DNA of 64,000 bases from Pteria penguin (taxonomy: Eukaryota > Mollusca > Bivalvia > Pterioida > Pteriidae). Within the stretch, counting starts at the first letter, position 1; every line of letters begins with the position of its first letter. The position numbers and the translations under genes were made by a program. Below, piece by piece: positions 37,362 to 46,200 of this stretch. The stretch spans positions 33,296,563-33,360,562 of the forward strand of contig CM068586.1 of NCBI GenBank assembly GCA_035048485.1. The letters run 5' to 3'. The notes under the pieces are model-generated. The model worked only from the letters and a program-made list of their open reading frames with translations. It had not been told where the DNA came from and made no database searches.

Positions 37362-37817
37362 TATATTAATAAAAATAATAAGACCAAAGATTCTCCTGTC
37401 AGACTTCGGATGAACCAGATTTCCTGTTTTCAGTCACTTCTATTACAAACGTTGTGCAAAGTTAAAAATAAAATAAAACAAATATAATAATGAAAATAAT
37501 AATACTAATGATAATTATAATAATTATTATTGTAATAATAATAATTATAAAAGATCAAAGATTCTCCTGTCAGACTGATCACCACATTATAGTGGATATT
37601 TCACTTGAAAGTTGACAGTCAGAGAATCAAAAATATAGTAATTATACAGTCTGTTACGGTATTACAAAAATTTGCGCTAGAGAACTGTTGGCAGTGTTAC
37701 AGTGGAATCAATAAATGTCATGATTATTTTCAATATATATATATATATACTTACCGATTCTGTTGCTAAAATCATTTGAATCCAAACGGAGCACAAAAAT
37801 ATAATTTTAGGTGACAT
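19876..37817 (-). CDS. Gene B: paralogue of gene A (9 exons recognised)
   Basis: Gene-level entry. Coding exons in transcription order: 37817-37755, 31474-31270, 26704-26581, 25783-25659, 25346-25161, 23268-23095, 22444-22334, 21284-21036, 20073-19876. They join into an open frame of 478 codons: signal peptide, six-Cys CCP-like, HYR, Sushi, Sushi, EGF, HYR, six-Cys CCP-like. Exons 1-8 have exactly the lengths and phases of gene A. No stop codon or 3' end was found, and only about 3.3 kb separate exon 9 from gene A's first exon. The protein is predicted to be secreted or membrane-anchored; the role is unknown. Intron 1 is expanded to about 6.3 kb by transposons. Confidence 0.87.
20620..20940 (-). 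mobile_element. tRNA-derived SINE-like copies (two, adjacent)
   Basis: On the minus strand the segment around 20735-20635 has a box-A-like TAGCTCTATAGTGAG and the box B AGTTCGATTCCCG, followed by TCCGACCACATC. A second, more decayed head lies at about 20935-20870 with the same GACCACATC-like tail. The overlapping open frames (20607-20901) are incidental. Neither head folds as a convincing tRNA gene. They lie in the intron between exons 8 and 9 of gene B. Confidence 0.65.
21036..21284 (-). CDS. Gene B exon 8: second HYR domain
   Basis: A 249-nt phase 1-1 exon, the counterpart of 4500-4748. ISPP, the SCPKS cysteine, EVSWNLPEFDD and CNFTVDV are all conserved; about six of 84 residues differ. 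The donor is GTAATC and the acceptor TATTTTGAAG. Confidence 0.9.
21700..22290. repeat. Foldback element (inverted arms ~230 bp)
   Basis: The plus-strand segment 21745-21930 matches the minus strand of 22055-22260. Shared words include GGTTCAGG, ATCGATGTTT, GAGGACACTTTATTTCGAGT, GCACATAGCG and ATTAATA, in the same order. The loop is about 125 bases (21930-22055). The open frame on the right arm (22304-22029) is not repeated intact on the left arm, so it is not called a gene. The right arm ends within about 50 bases of the donor of the EGF exon. Gene A's intron is far shorter and lacks the left arm. Confidence 0.65.
22334..22444 (-). CDS. Gene B exon 7: EGF-like domain
   Basis: A 111-nt phase 1-1 exon with the EGF spacing C-x4-C-x5-C-x8-C-x-C-x8-C. 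Changes from gene A are few (for example NNG for NSG, and VGISGEHC for VDISGQHC). The donor is GTATGTCG and the acceptor TATTGTAG. Confidence 0.9.
22790..22885 (-). mobile_element. tRNA-like SINE head
   Basis: The minus strand carries AAGCACTTGGTTTGCATTGC then AGTTCGATTCCCG (box B). The rest of a tRNA is not recognisable. It is absent from the gene A intron, where a LINE remnant is found instead. Confidence 0.5.
23095..23268 (-). CDS. Gene B exon 6: Sushi (CCP) domain
   Basis: A 174-nt phase 1-1 exon matching 6509-6682: RCGHAG, YSCSSG, RTCQNN, TWSGK and LCRS. All four cysteines and the tryptophan are kept. The NST glycosylation site of gene A is NGT here, so it is lost. The donor is A|GTAAGG and the acceptor TTCTTACTAG. 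Confidence 0.9.
23500..24580. other. Copy-B-specific intron insertion, unrecognised
   Basis: The intron between exons 5 and 6 is about 1.89 kb here against 0.73 kb in gene A, and the extra sequence lies in this stretch. It contains a 114-codon plus-strand open frame (23751-24095) with no recognised domain, T-rich low-complexity DNA near 23700, and a GT-rich run at 24475-24515. No element ends were identified. Confidence 0.45.
24590..25060. repeat. Dispersed TGACCTTG-rich intronic repeat
   Basis: Counterpart of 7030-7370. Repeated TGACCTTGG and AAGGTCA words end in GACGGAGGGAGGGACAGACG. It shares the intron position with gene A, with extra units in this copy. Confidence 0.45.
25161..25346 (-). 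CDS. Gene B exon 5: Sushi (CCP) domain
   Basis: A 186-nt phase 1-1 exon matching 7415-7600: RCPSPTIASPG, TQCTFNCSGTGYTL, NLECLYFGYW and PTCS. The last two thirds are identical to gene A except for the final residue; the other changes fall in the first third. The donor is GTATGT and the acceptor TTTTACAG. Confidence 0.9.
25659..25783 (-). CDS. Gene B exon 4: second half of HYR domain 1
   Basis: A 125-nt exon (phase 2 in, 1 out): YPEGSTLVTYSASDTKGN then NYCSFYVHV. The donor is GTAAAT and the acceptor AAATTTGAAG. It completes the HYR begun in exon 3. Confidence 0.86.
25920..26560. other. Intron 3 of gene B
   Basis: The stretch aligns in part with gene A 8390-9180 but has lost the CA run. The overlapping open frames on both strands (26013-26303) show no domain. 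Nothing functional recognised. Confidence 0.4.
26581..26704 (-). CDS. Gene B exon 3: first half of HYR domain 1
   Basis: A 124-nt exon (phase 1 in, 2 out): TTPPTISCPQTIYK, then IVTWSPATAYDSRDG. The acceptor is TATTTTCAG and the donor GTACGT. Joined to exon 4 it makes an 83-codon HYR module. Confidence 0.88.
27060..27340 (+). repeat. Single copy of the ~350-bp dispersed repeat
   Basis: It matches the minus strand of the array at 13037-14632: TTTTGTACTGATGTGAAATA, AGGAGTATCGCCCTCAT, CTTCAAATATTTATATATTA, then AAGTTGTCGAAATGCGCAT. It is in opposite orientation to the array and in a different intron (between exons 2 and 3), so it is an independent insertion. Confidence 0.7.
27400..28190. other. 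Intron 2 of gene B, no feature recognised
   Basis: AT-rich intron sequence. Alignment to gene A resumes near 28060. No exon, repeat boundary or RNA gene was recognised. Confidence 0.4.
28510..28740 (+). mobile_element. tRNA-derived SINE-like copy
   Basis: Counterpart of 9766-9995 and better preserved: CATAGCTCCATCGGTGAAG as box A region and AGGTTCGAATCTC as box B, then GAATGAGACAGTTAACCCGA. A short internal duplication (TGCTTCGGGTGGTTCCGTTA twice, near 28671-28711) is specific to this copy. Confidence 0.65.
30239..30441. mobile_element. ~203-bp element with GCGCGGATCCAGA inverted ends
   Basis: The left end GCGCGGATCCAGA and right end TCTGGATCCGCGC are perfect inverted repeats of 13 bases. 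The interior holds a short direct duplication of ATGAAATTTCCGAGAAG. It shares its position with the element at 11523-11749 in gene A. No coding capacity. Confidence 0.6.
30640..31118. mobile_element. Copy-B-specific intron insertion with short inverted ends
   Basis: Gene A's aligned intron (about 11960-12050) lacks this block. TTGCAATCGG (30670-30679) is inverted as CCGATTGCAA (31109-31118). The interior has CCTTTTTTTCCTTATTAGG-type CT-rich words and two overlapping minus-strand frames (30976-30631) with no recognised domain. Exact ends are uncertain. Confidence 0.4.
31270..31474 (-). CDS. Gene B exon 2: six-Cys CCP-like module
   Basis: A 205-nt exon (phase 0 in, 1 out) matching 12185-12389: EGCKIEDW, YEFCEHN, IVCHFTC, IKYCENGAW and PSC. 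All six cysteines are conserved. The acceptor is AATACAG and the donor GTAAAG. Confidence 0.85.
32012..32640 (+). mobile_element. 3' fragment of a second Penelope-like lineage
   Basis: The open stretch 32038-32358 encodes the C-terminal RT region: SLYDKRDDFNF, SPAYGVFISQLIRYARAC, LLMQGY and KFYGRYGDL. It aligns with PSYGIYISQLVRF and LLTQGY of the element at 1594-4439 but is clearly divergent, so it is another lineage. It is followed by about 280 bases of 3' sequence with GCTTACCCTACCCGGGCACC. The YLDD core and everything 5' are missing. A neighbouring duplicate of the flanks (about 36270) lacks the insert. Confidence 0.7.
33349..33356. repeat. 8-bp target site duplication (left)
   Basis: ATGTTTGT directly precedes the first base of the transposon and is repeated exactly after its last base. 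Confidence 0.8.
33393..33968 (+). repeat. Left terminal array of ~22-bp units
   Basis: About 26 units of the form CACAGTTTAGCTAAATCGTGGC, alternating in the middle (GCTAAATCG, CTAAATCG, TTAAATCG) and in the trailing GTGGC, GTTCC or GTGCC. Many adjacent units form near-perfect palindromes such as CCACAGTTTACTAAACTGTG. Confidence 0.9.
34000..34450 (+). pseudogene. Integrase/transposase-like N-terminal fragment, frameshifted
   Basis: Reading starts at ATG 34000 (MFDLNERDIF), then shifts frame near 34027 into SLKVGLTQREICQFLE, ISERHIRRILQRLNLRRKGN and LHGYKWMHEKCLMNGLRVG. It shifts again near 34270 into EDVRVAMYLMDLDG. The first part is a helix-turn-helix followed by the GY-W-MH segment that I recognise as preceding an rve-type integrase core in animal transposons. 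The DDE core itself is absent. Two frameshifts and the missing core make it a pseudogene. Assignment to IS3-like eukaryotic elements is possible but unproven. Confidence 0.6.
34500..34530. other. Small hairpin CCCCGAA/TTCGGGG
   Basis: ACCCCGAATTTTTTTCGGGG forms a 7-bp stem around a T-rich loop within the transposon centre. Its function is unknown; it may be a structural remnant. Confidence 0.5.
34654..35285 (-). repeat. Right terminal array of ~22-bp units
   Basis: The inverted counterpart of the left array, with units of the form GCCACGATTTAATAAACTGT. Several units carry CTGTGCGCACAG, a perfect 12-bp palindrome. The open frames across it (34804-35068) are repeat artefacts. Confidence 0.9.
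35323..35330. repeat. 8-bp target site duplication (right)
   Basis: An exact repeat of ATGTTTGT following the right transposon end. Confidence 0.8.
35900..36600. repeat. Local duplicate of 31740-32860
   Basis: Shared landmarks in the same order: the G run with AAGTGAAATTGCTCTG-like sequence, AATCGTTTGAGCCGATAG, CATGCCAATCCTGCTT, TTTGCATTGACCTGCATTC, GACTGCTGTGAGCG and CAGAACTAGAACTTTGTATG-like sequence. The copy at 31740-32860 contains the Penelope-like fragment; this one does not. The tail (36480-36600) aligns with gene A near 12840-12950. Confidence 0.65.
36680..36860. repeat. T/G-rich low-complexity tract
   Basis: TTTTTGTTTG words end in a G run. Open frames in every direction over it are composition artefacts. 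Confidence 0.9.
37281..37370. repeat. (AAT)n microsatellite
   Basis: AAT/ATA trinucleotide repeats with one interruption. A shorter decayed run follows near 37480-37550, with a duplicated flank (CAAAGATTCTCCTGTCAGAC twice, at about 37384 and 37556). Confidence 0.93.
37755..37817 (-). CDS. Gene B exon 1: signal peptide
   Basis: The start codon is at 37817-37815. The 21 codons begin MSPKIIFLCSVWIQMILAT: a charged residue then a hydrophobic core, as in secretory signal peptides. The donor GTAAGT follows (phase 0). It has the same length as gene A exon 1, with similar residues, and the upstream DNA also aligns with that of gene A. Confidence 0.85.
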
Positions 37818-38660
37818 TTTTGAGAGATGATAGGATCGTATCTATGTAGACGAAAAAGGAAGTAAAATTCATGTCTGTATTGTTTAAACTCCCTAAGCTT
37901 GCCAGTCGAGCGTGCAAGTAATATTGACTTGAATATTTAAAAGGTTCCGAAACGTTGAATTTAAACACAATTCCTAATCATGTGTAAGTTGAATGAAGCG
38001 TGCTTTTAAATTCTATTGATGAACTTTACTTTCTTTTTCTTCAGTAGTATATTTTAAGAGTGGAATACACGTGTAAATGTATACCACAAGTCTACTATTA
38101 CTCTCTGTATCCAAGGGGTGGTGAAGCTTTTTTCACAATCAGTGTAAGAAACTCTGATAAAACAACACCACGAATGAGGTATGGATAAAAGTGTTGAATA
38201 GAGAAAATATGGTCAACAACATTAATATCGGTCCTAATGTTAGTAGTAATGAAGTAATTTGAATGCACAGTAGTGAGGATAAAGTGCTCGAATTACTAAT
38301 AATGAAAAATATGAAGATAAAATTCTAATGTCGAGTGTTTACATGTCTTCTTTATTGAATATCAGTGCTTGTTAAAAGTTCAACTCCAAAACACCGATAA
38401 AGTTGATACTTATGTTTTAAAGAGAGCAATGAATGAATTAAATATTGTCCAGAAGCTAAATTCAAAACTAAACTTTGTTAGAATACTACAACCTCATTAG
38501 ACGTTTAAAAACAAACCCAAATCTACATTGCAAATTATACCTATCCCTTAGTATTACTATTACGACAGAAAGTGCAAAAGTATTATTTGTTATAAAAGGG
38601 TAATAACATGAAAAGGGATAATTGCGACAAAAGTTTAACTTCATCTATATGGGACCTGGC
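37818..38660. other. Upstream region of gene B, aligned with gene A
   Basis: Similarity to 16530-17220 is visible (for example TGCACAGTAGTGAGGATAAA against ACACAGTAGTGGGGATAGAG), so the promoter region was duplicated together with the gene. No TATA box or specific binding site is claimed. Confidence 0.45.
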
Positions 38661-38981
38661 ATAAAAATAATACATTGAGTTCAATCTGATGAGTTCAAAC
38701 CGTTGTTGTAAAACTGCTATTGTAAAGTGGGGTCAAAATCGGGTCAATTTAAAACATGATTTATAGACATCTTCACATATACCTCATACTACGTCTAACA
38801 CCAAGTTTGTAAATAGTGCTCGGTGTCGTCTAAGCTGTACTTTTTAAACTGTATACTATAAGAAGATAAACCTATAAACATACGCTTTATTGTTTACTTT
38901 AAATTGATAAGAAATTCCTGTGCTATAACTACAACATGCAGTTGTTTCCCATTGTCATTGGTGACTTTCGAGCATTACGTT

Positions 38982-39445
38982 TTATACGCCCGTCATTTGA
39001 CGTGACGGATTATGTTACTGTGATATTTTATCGTTTGGAACACATTGACCGGCACATATTTTCTACATACATTACGATTACATTCCTTCATGTGCCATGA
39101 CTTGAGCCAAGGCCATAGCTCTAAGATCAAGGTCACTGTGGGCTTTCGTCAAAATTATTGTCCGATCCATAGATTCTTTGTGCAGGACTTTCCAGGAAGT
39201 TTATACTTGGTGTTAATGTTTTTATTGGAAAGCGGATTGTTATGACCTTGCACACACGGCTACAAGGTCAAGGTTACTACGAACTTTCATGATTTTTGTC
39301 CAGCTCTCCATTTCAAGCATTGAACTTCCAGAAAAACTCAGTCATGATGGAATGCCTCATCTAATAAGGTCAAGGTTACATGGAAGATCAAGGACATACA
39401 GTAAATGTTCCGTTGCTCATCCGAAATTAAGGGACGGGCGTATAA
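38982..39445. mobile_element. ~464-bp element with TTATACGCCCGTC inverted ends
   Basis: TTATACGCCCGTC at 38982-38994 is repeated exactly inverted at 39433-39445. The interior carries AAGGTCAAGGTTAC words three times and no conserved frame. A TA duplication is possible but merges with the ends. I recall similar ends in bivalve repeats; this is unverified. Confidence 0.6.
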
Positions 39446-39744
39446 GTGCCATGCAATGCATGCTTTACTCTTGCTATCAATCAGGATAATAAAATCAAAG
39501 TACTCATAGTCCAGATAGACAGGGGCATTTACCAGTATTGATCTTAGTTTGAAAATAATATTTTGGTTGACCATATTGTCAGACAGAATGAACCCCCTGA
39601 CACCTAAGTCACCTTCCCACTCGTCACAATAGCAGAGTAATCAAAGGACTGAAACATTCCTCCATATGAAGATTAATAGTCAACACGCGTCTCAAGTTAA
39701 GAGGTCATAAAATATATAAACACGTGCAGAAATGATTAAATTTC

Positions 39745-39965
39745 AATAATGTATATGTATGTATATACATGCTAAATACATATATGTATGTATATACATG
39801 TTGATTACATTAATGTTTTGCATATATATAGATGATGATTACATAGATGTTTTTGTATGTATGTACATGTTGATTACATTGATATATTTGTATGAATATA
39901 GATGTTGATTTACATATGTGTATTTGTATGTATATACTTGTTAATTATATTGATGAATGAACCTC
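39745..39965. repeat. Degenerate ~55-bp tandem repeat
   Basis: Units of the form TGTATGTATATACATGTTGA followed by TTACATTGATG recur about four times with variation. Confidence 0.6.
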
Positions 39966-40385
39966 TTTACTTGTGACAACAACAAGAGCATCATTCTATG
40001 TATATGTTTTTTTTTTATAAATATATAACATTACAAAATTAAGTTACATAAATATAAATCTCAATAAATAAACAAATAAAAGGCCTTATAAAATTAATTA
40101 ACATGACGGTAATGTGCTATATACCTATAGAGGTTGTACTCTACGATGTGAAGATACAGGTGGACTATAGTGATGAAGGTAAACCGTACAGTGGGGCGGG
40201 ATGGTGAAGATGACAGGATGAAGGTGAATTTTAAGAGTTACTTAATACTTAGACTTAATGATATCATTTATATTTAAGGTGTATTTTACTTAAGGTGCAA
40301 TGAATCTAGCTGTTATTGAAGGTGATATTCAGATGAGACGCTACTTTCTGATAAGTTATAACTGAATTAATTTTAGAACTCGGTT
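39966..40385. other. No feature recognised
   Basis: AT-rich sequence. No frame, repeat boundary or RNA gene was recognised. Confidence 0.5.
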
Positions 40386-40392
40386 GAAACAG

Positions 40393-40720
40393 TCATATTT
40401 TATAGGTGTTAATTCGATAAATGATTCGCACCATCCCTATTGTTGACTGCCTGAATGTCTGGTTGTTTCTGATTATTGTCTTCCGACTTTTATGTTTGCA
40501 TGAAAAATTGCTTAGATATTTTGCAATTGTACCTTTTCGCAACATGTCGGCGACTCTTACATAGTCCCGCTCCCGTAACATAAGTAACAGTATACAGTTG
40601 TTGACTGAAGTTGAGGTCAACAGCTGATTTGTTGGACCCCAAGATGAACTGGTGACCGAGGCGTCAACGGCTGATTTGTTGGACTCCAAGATGAACTTGT
40701 GACCGAAACCGCAGACAAAA
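40393..40720 (-). other. Unrecognised frame with a ~48-bp direct repeat
   Basis: GCTGATTTGTTGGAC then CCAAGATGAACT and GTGACCGA occurs twice (about 40622 and 40670). The minus-strand frame 40689-40393 spans one repeat. No domain or splice context supports a gene. Confidence 0.25.
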
Positions 40721-41280
40721 ACCGTTTTGTTATACTTTTTATATAAACAAGAAAGAAAGATAACTCTATTTTGAATATGTCAAGGGGTCCCTAATGGGGG
40801 CTTGATTTTTAAAGAATTAATTTCATCGCTCAAAAAGGGTAAAATTCACCAATATTCAGCGTCTAACTAAGGGAATCAATAAAATAAACTTAAATATTAA
40901 AAAAAAACTTGTTACCATAACGGCATCTAGAACTCGTCGGCCAACAATTTGTCACGTGACCGGTCCAACAGTCGATTTTAACAGCTCGTTTGGGCCGGCT
41001 GTTTTTAACGGTCGAATTATTGGACTCTTTTAAAATATAGATTATTAAGGGTAAAATAGTAAAGGGTATATAGATATTGGCTGCCAAAGTAAAAACCATT
41101 TTGACACATACTTTGAATTTTCGGGCATATATATCAATTTTGAGTAACCTGATAAATTATAAATATGGAAAGTTGAAATAATTATCAAATAAATGATTTT
41201 AGGATACTGAAATACTTAAGGAATATCATTCAAAAATCTACTTGAATCAATGTTCTTAACATTATCCTCCATCTTTAGGA
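40721..41280. other. No feature recognised
   Basis: A short minus-strand frame (41099-40890) was seen without domain or context support. The rest is AT-rich. Confidence 0.4.
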
Positions 41281-41399
41281 TATGTGTCCCCCAAATGAAC
41301 TTTAAACAATAACAAGTGAAAAAAACCCATTAAAACCAACAAACTGAACTAGTAAACATTTAACATTTACTAAACTAGATTACACAGGAACTATAAAAT

Positions 41400-43060
41400 A
41401 ATGTCCTCTATCAACACACTTCATTGTCTTCATTATAGTCATTTTTCGTTTAGTATTCAACGTCTCTAATGTCTCATTTATTTTCTCAGTTGCACTTCCT
41501 TAATCGATACTATACTATTAATGCTACCTTTGCACAAAGTATCTCCATGTGCTTCAGTTCGAGATAGTTTCATTGTTTATGAATCTTTCAGGTGTCTAAT
41601 TTCAGTTGGCACACTGTCTTGGTCAACTGACATAATGTTTCCAAAATAATGTATTGGAAACACCTATGGTCTCTGTCTATGAATTATATGTATACATTGT
41701 CAGAGTTCTATAGTGTCATTGGTAACTTGGTTCCACCATCCGTACAAGCACTGAGATCATATCTTTTTGTAGCCTCATGGCAGATGTTTCAAACCTAACA
41801 CCTAAACATTGATGACCACTTCCATTCAGTTTTAATATTGGTATTGGTTCCTATAATGGCGTTATTGTCTCTGGGGTTATCAAGGTGTTCGGCATTTCTA
41901 AAGAAGGTTTACTTAGTATGTTCAAGACATCATCACTTACAGGTACTATGTTTTTGGGTGATTCAGACGGCTCACATTGCTGTTAATTTTGTTTCATTTC
42001 ATGTTCTATCATCTATTGTGCTCAGTTGTTCATATCTTTCTTTTATATGAAGCTAACCACTGCATTCTCTATTTCATCTTTACTGATCTTTTCTTTATTT
42101 ATAGATAAATTATCATCTTGTCGTTTTCGTTGCTATGTCTTTCTTGTGTCGTTACAGTTCTTTTTCAGACATTTTATCTAAATTCGGAAAAAGTGACTTT
42201 TCAACAATACGTATCCAGCGGAAATTCCCATCCCAATTTCTACGGTGATCAAGTGTACAAATAAATAGAGTACATATATACCTTTTAATTTAGTGCACCA
42301 TATGCACTAAAGAGGGTCAAAAATTTCGATAATTTCATATCGGCGGGCTCTAAAATTATTAAAAGCCTTCGACATCGACAGCATCGCTAAGACCATGTTC
42401 TGTATTGGGTGCCTCTACAACCCAATGCAGACTTTTACTTGAGCGTTGCACGTTGACTAACAGGGTGTTTGGGACTATCACGGGTCTTGTCCAAACCTTT
42501 TCATGAGAAACAAGGTCTTTATCCTCGTCCTTAGTGATTTAAGTCATACAACTTTGTCAGATGTCTTCTGTTTTTACCTTGATGTAGATGTTCTCTTTCA
42601 TTTGAAATGTTTGAACCCTTCCTGCTCACCACTTTCTTTTTATCTTCATTTGTTCCGTGGTTATCGGAGTAATTGGTCTTAGTACCAGGATATAGCTTAT
42701 CTAATACACCTCTTCGTTTTCTTATAATTTCACTGTGGTCTTGGACATCATTTCCGATTTTCTTTTTATTGTTATTTATGTGGGTAGGTGTAATTGTGGT
42801 CTTTTAAGAGTCTTTACTTGCATTGTTAATCTCGTACTCTTCGTTTTAATCTTCTGTCAATACACCTATTGTTCGTTTTGCAAGTTTTAATCTCTCCTTT
42901 CAACCTTTTCTTAATGGTTAGCAGGACGAATGAAGAATTTAACGCACTTGATACACCTGTATCCAACACCAGAATGATTTTCAAATGTGTGCCGTTCACA
43001 GACTTCTCTCAAATTCTATAATTTACCTTTCCCGTCATCGTCGCAAATCTGATAAAGATA
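41400..43060 (-). pseudogene. Decayed minus-strand coding-like stretch, interrupted by a retroelement
   Basis: Read on the minus strand, runs such as CERHTFENHSGVGYRCIKC (about 42995-42940), RRGVLDKLYPGTK (about 42715-42675) and SKPSLEMPNTLITPETITPL (about 41915-41860) look like protein, but stops fall every 20-60 codons. The Penelope-like fragment at 42155-42575 lies between the pieces. No family is recognised. It could be an old transposon protein or a chance effect of composition. Confidence 0.3.
42155..42575 (+). mobile_element. 3' fragment of the 1594-4439 Penelope-like lineage
   Basis: From TTTTATCTAAATTCGG it follows the RT C-terminal region (CCCATCCCAATTTCTACGGT, matching the HPNFYGD codons), then TTGAGCGTTGCACGTTGACT and GTCTTGTCCAAACC of the 3' region. 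It ends in CTTTGTCAGATGTCTTCTG, the same end as the minus copy at 131. Within it, 42268-42310 is a stretch of the ~350-bp repeat that does not belong to the element. Heavily mutated. Confidence 0.75.
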
Positions 43061-43216
43061 CTTGGTTATCTGCAAGTATATAATCCTTTTTTTTTTTGTT
43101 AAATTTATGCTGATAGTAGATAAGCTCATTTATCTAATCTGCATTAAGGAATTCAACACCTTCAAAGTGATGTTTGTGTGTGGTACTTTTCTTGTTATCT
43201 TACTGTATGTGTGATG

Positions 43217-46200
43217 CGTAAAGATTTTCATTTTCTGTGTTTTACCCATTGTATGGGGTTTAATCTATCATGAAGGACTATCTCATGATTTCTTGTTTTA
43301 TTTTTCTGTGTTTTAGCCATTGTATCGAGTTTAATCTATCACGAAGGACTATTTCATGATTTCTTGCTTTATTTTTCTGTGTTTTACCCTTTGTATGGGG
43401 TTTAATCTATCATGAAGGACTATCTCATGATTTCTTGCTTTATTTTTCTGTGTTTTACCCATTGTATGGGGTTTAATCTATCATGAAGGACTATCTCATG
43501 ATTTCTTGTTTTATTTTTCTGTGTTTTACCCATTGTATGGGGTTTAATCTATCATGAAGGACTATCTGATGATTTCTTGTTTTATTTTTCTGTGTTTTAC
43601 CCATTGTATGGGGTTTAATCTATCATGAAGGACTATCTGATGATTTCTTCTTTTATGTTTCTGTGTTTTACCCATTGTATGGGGTTTAATCTATCATGAA
43701 GGACTATCTGATGATTTCTTCTTTTATTTTTCTGTGTTTTACCCATTGTATGGGGTTTAATCTATCATGAAGGACTATCTCATGATTTCTTGTTTTATTT
43801 TTCTGTGTTTTACCCATTGTATGGGGTTTAATCTATCATGAAGGACTATCTGATGATTTCTTCTTTTATTTTTCTGTGTTTTACCCATTGTATGGGGTTT
43901 AATCTATCATGAAGGACTATCTCATGATTTCTTGTTTTATTTTTCTGTGTTTTACCCATTGTATGGGGTTTAATCTATCATGAAGGACTATCTCATGATT
44001 TCTTGTTTTATTTTTCTGTGTTTTACCCATTGTATGGGGTTTAATCTATCATGAAGGACTATCTCATGATTTCTTGTTTTATTTTTCTGTGTTTTACCCA
44101 TTGTATGGGGTTTAATCTATCATGAAGGACTATCTGATGATTTCTTCTTTTATTTTTCTGTGTTTTACCCATTGTATGGGGTTTAATCTATCATGAAGGA
44201 CTATCTGATGATTTCTTGTTTTATTTTTCTGTGTTTTACCCATTGTATGGGGTTTAATCTATCATGAAGGACTATCTGATGATTTCTTGTTTTATTTTTC
44301 TGTGTTTTACCCATTGTATGGGGTTTAATCTATCATGAAGGACTATCTCATGATTTCTTGTTTTATTTTTCTGTGTTTTACCCATTGTATGGGGTTTAAT
44401 CTATCATGAAGGACTATCTCATGATTTCTTGTTTTATTTTTCTGTGTTTTACCCATTGTATGGGGTTTAATCTATCATGAAGGACTATCTGATGATTTCT
44501 TGTTTTATTTTTCTGTGTTTTACCCATTGTATGGGGTTTAATCTATCATGAAGGACTATCTCATGATTTCTTGTTTTATTTTTCTGTGTTTTACCCATTG
44601 TATGGGGTTTAATCTATCATGAAGGACTATCTCATGATTTCTTGTTTTATTTTTCTGTGTTTTACCCATTGTATGGGGTTTAATCTATCATGAAGGACTA
44701 TCTCATGATTTCTTGTTTTATTTTTCTGTGTTTTACCCATTGTATGGGGTTTAATCTATCATGAAGGACTATCTGATGATTTCTTGTTTTATTTTTCTGT
44801 GTTTTACCCATTGTATGGGGTTTAATCTATCATGAAGGACTATCTCATGATTTCTTGTTTTATTTTTCTGTGTTTTACCCATTGTATGGGGTTTAATCTA
44901 TCATGAAGGACTATCTGATGATTTCTTGTTTTATTTTTCTGTGTTTTACCCATTGTATGGGGTTTAATCTATCATGAAAGACTATCTCATGATTTCTTGT
45001 TTTATTTTTCTGTGTTTTACCCATTGTATGGGGTTTAATCTATCATGAAGGACTATCTCATGATTTCTTGTTTTATTTTTCTGTGTTTTACCCATTGTAT
45101 GGGGTTTAATCTATCATGAAGGACTATCTCATGATTTCTTGTTTTATTTTTCTGTGTTTTACCCATTGTATGGGGTTTAATCTATCATGAAGGACAATCT
45201 GATGATTTCTTCTTTTATTTTTCTGTGTTTTACCCATTGTATGGGGTTTAATCTATCATGAAGGACTATCTGATGATTTCTTGTTTTATTTTTCTGTGTT
45301 TTACCCATTGTATGGGGTTTAATCTATCATGAAGGACTATCTCATGATTTCTTGTTTTATTTTTCTGTGTTTTACCCATTGTATGGGGTTTAATCTATCA
45401 TGAAGGACTATCTGATGATTTCTTCTTTTATTTTTCTCTGTTTTACCCATTGTATGGGGTTTAATCTATCATGAAGGACTATCTCATGATTTCTTGTTTT
45501 ATTTTTCTGTGTTTTACCCATTGTATGGGGTTTAATCTATCATGAAGGACTATCTCATGATTTCTTGTTTTATTTTTCTGTGTTTTACCCATTGTATGGG
45601 GTTTAATCTATCATGAAGGACAATCTGATGATTTCTTCTTTTATTTTTCTGTGTTTTACCCATTGTGTGGGGTTTAATCTATCATGAAGGACAATCTGAT
45701 GATTCCTTCTTTTATTTTTCTGTGTTTTACCCATTGTATGGGGTTTAATCTATCATGAAGGACTATCTGATGATTTCTTGTTTTATTTTTCTGTGTTTTA
45801 CCCATTGTATGGGGTTTAATCTATCATGAAGGACTATCTGATGATTTCTTCTTTTATTTTTCTGTGTTTTACCCATTGTATGGGGTTTAATCTATCATGA
45901 AGGACTATATCATGATTTCTTGTTTTATTTTTGTGTGTTTTACCCATTGTATGGGGTTTAATCTATCATGAAGGACTATCTCATGATTTCTTGTTTTATT
46001 TTTCTGTGTTTTACCCATTGTATGGGGTTTAATCTATCATGAAGGACTATGTCATGATTTCTTGTTTTATTTTTCTGTGTTTCTCCCATTGTATGGGGTT
46101 TAATCTATCATGAAGGACTATCTGATGATTTCTTCTTTTATTTTTCTGTGTTTTACCCATTGTATGGGGTTTAATCTATCATGAAGGACTATCTGATGAT

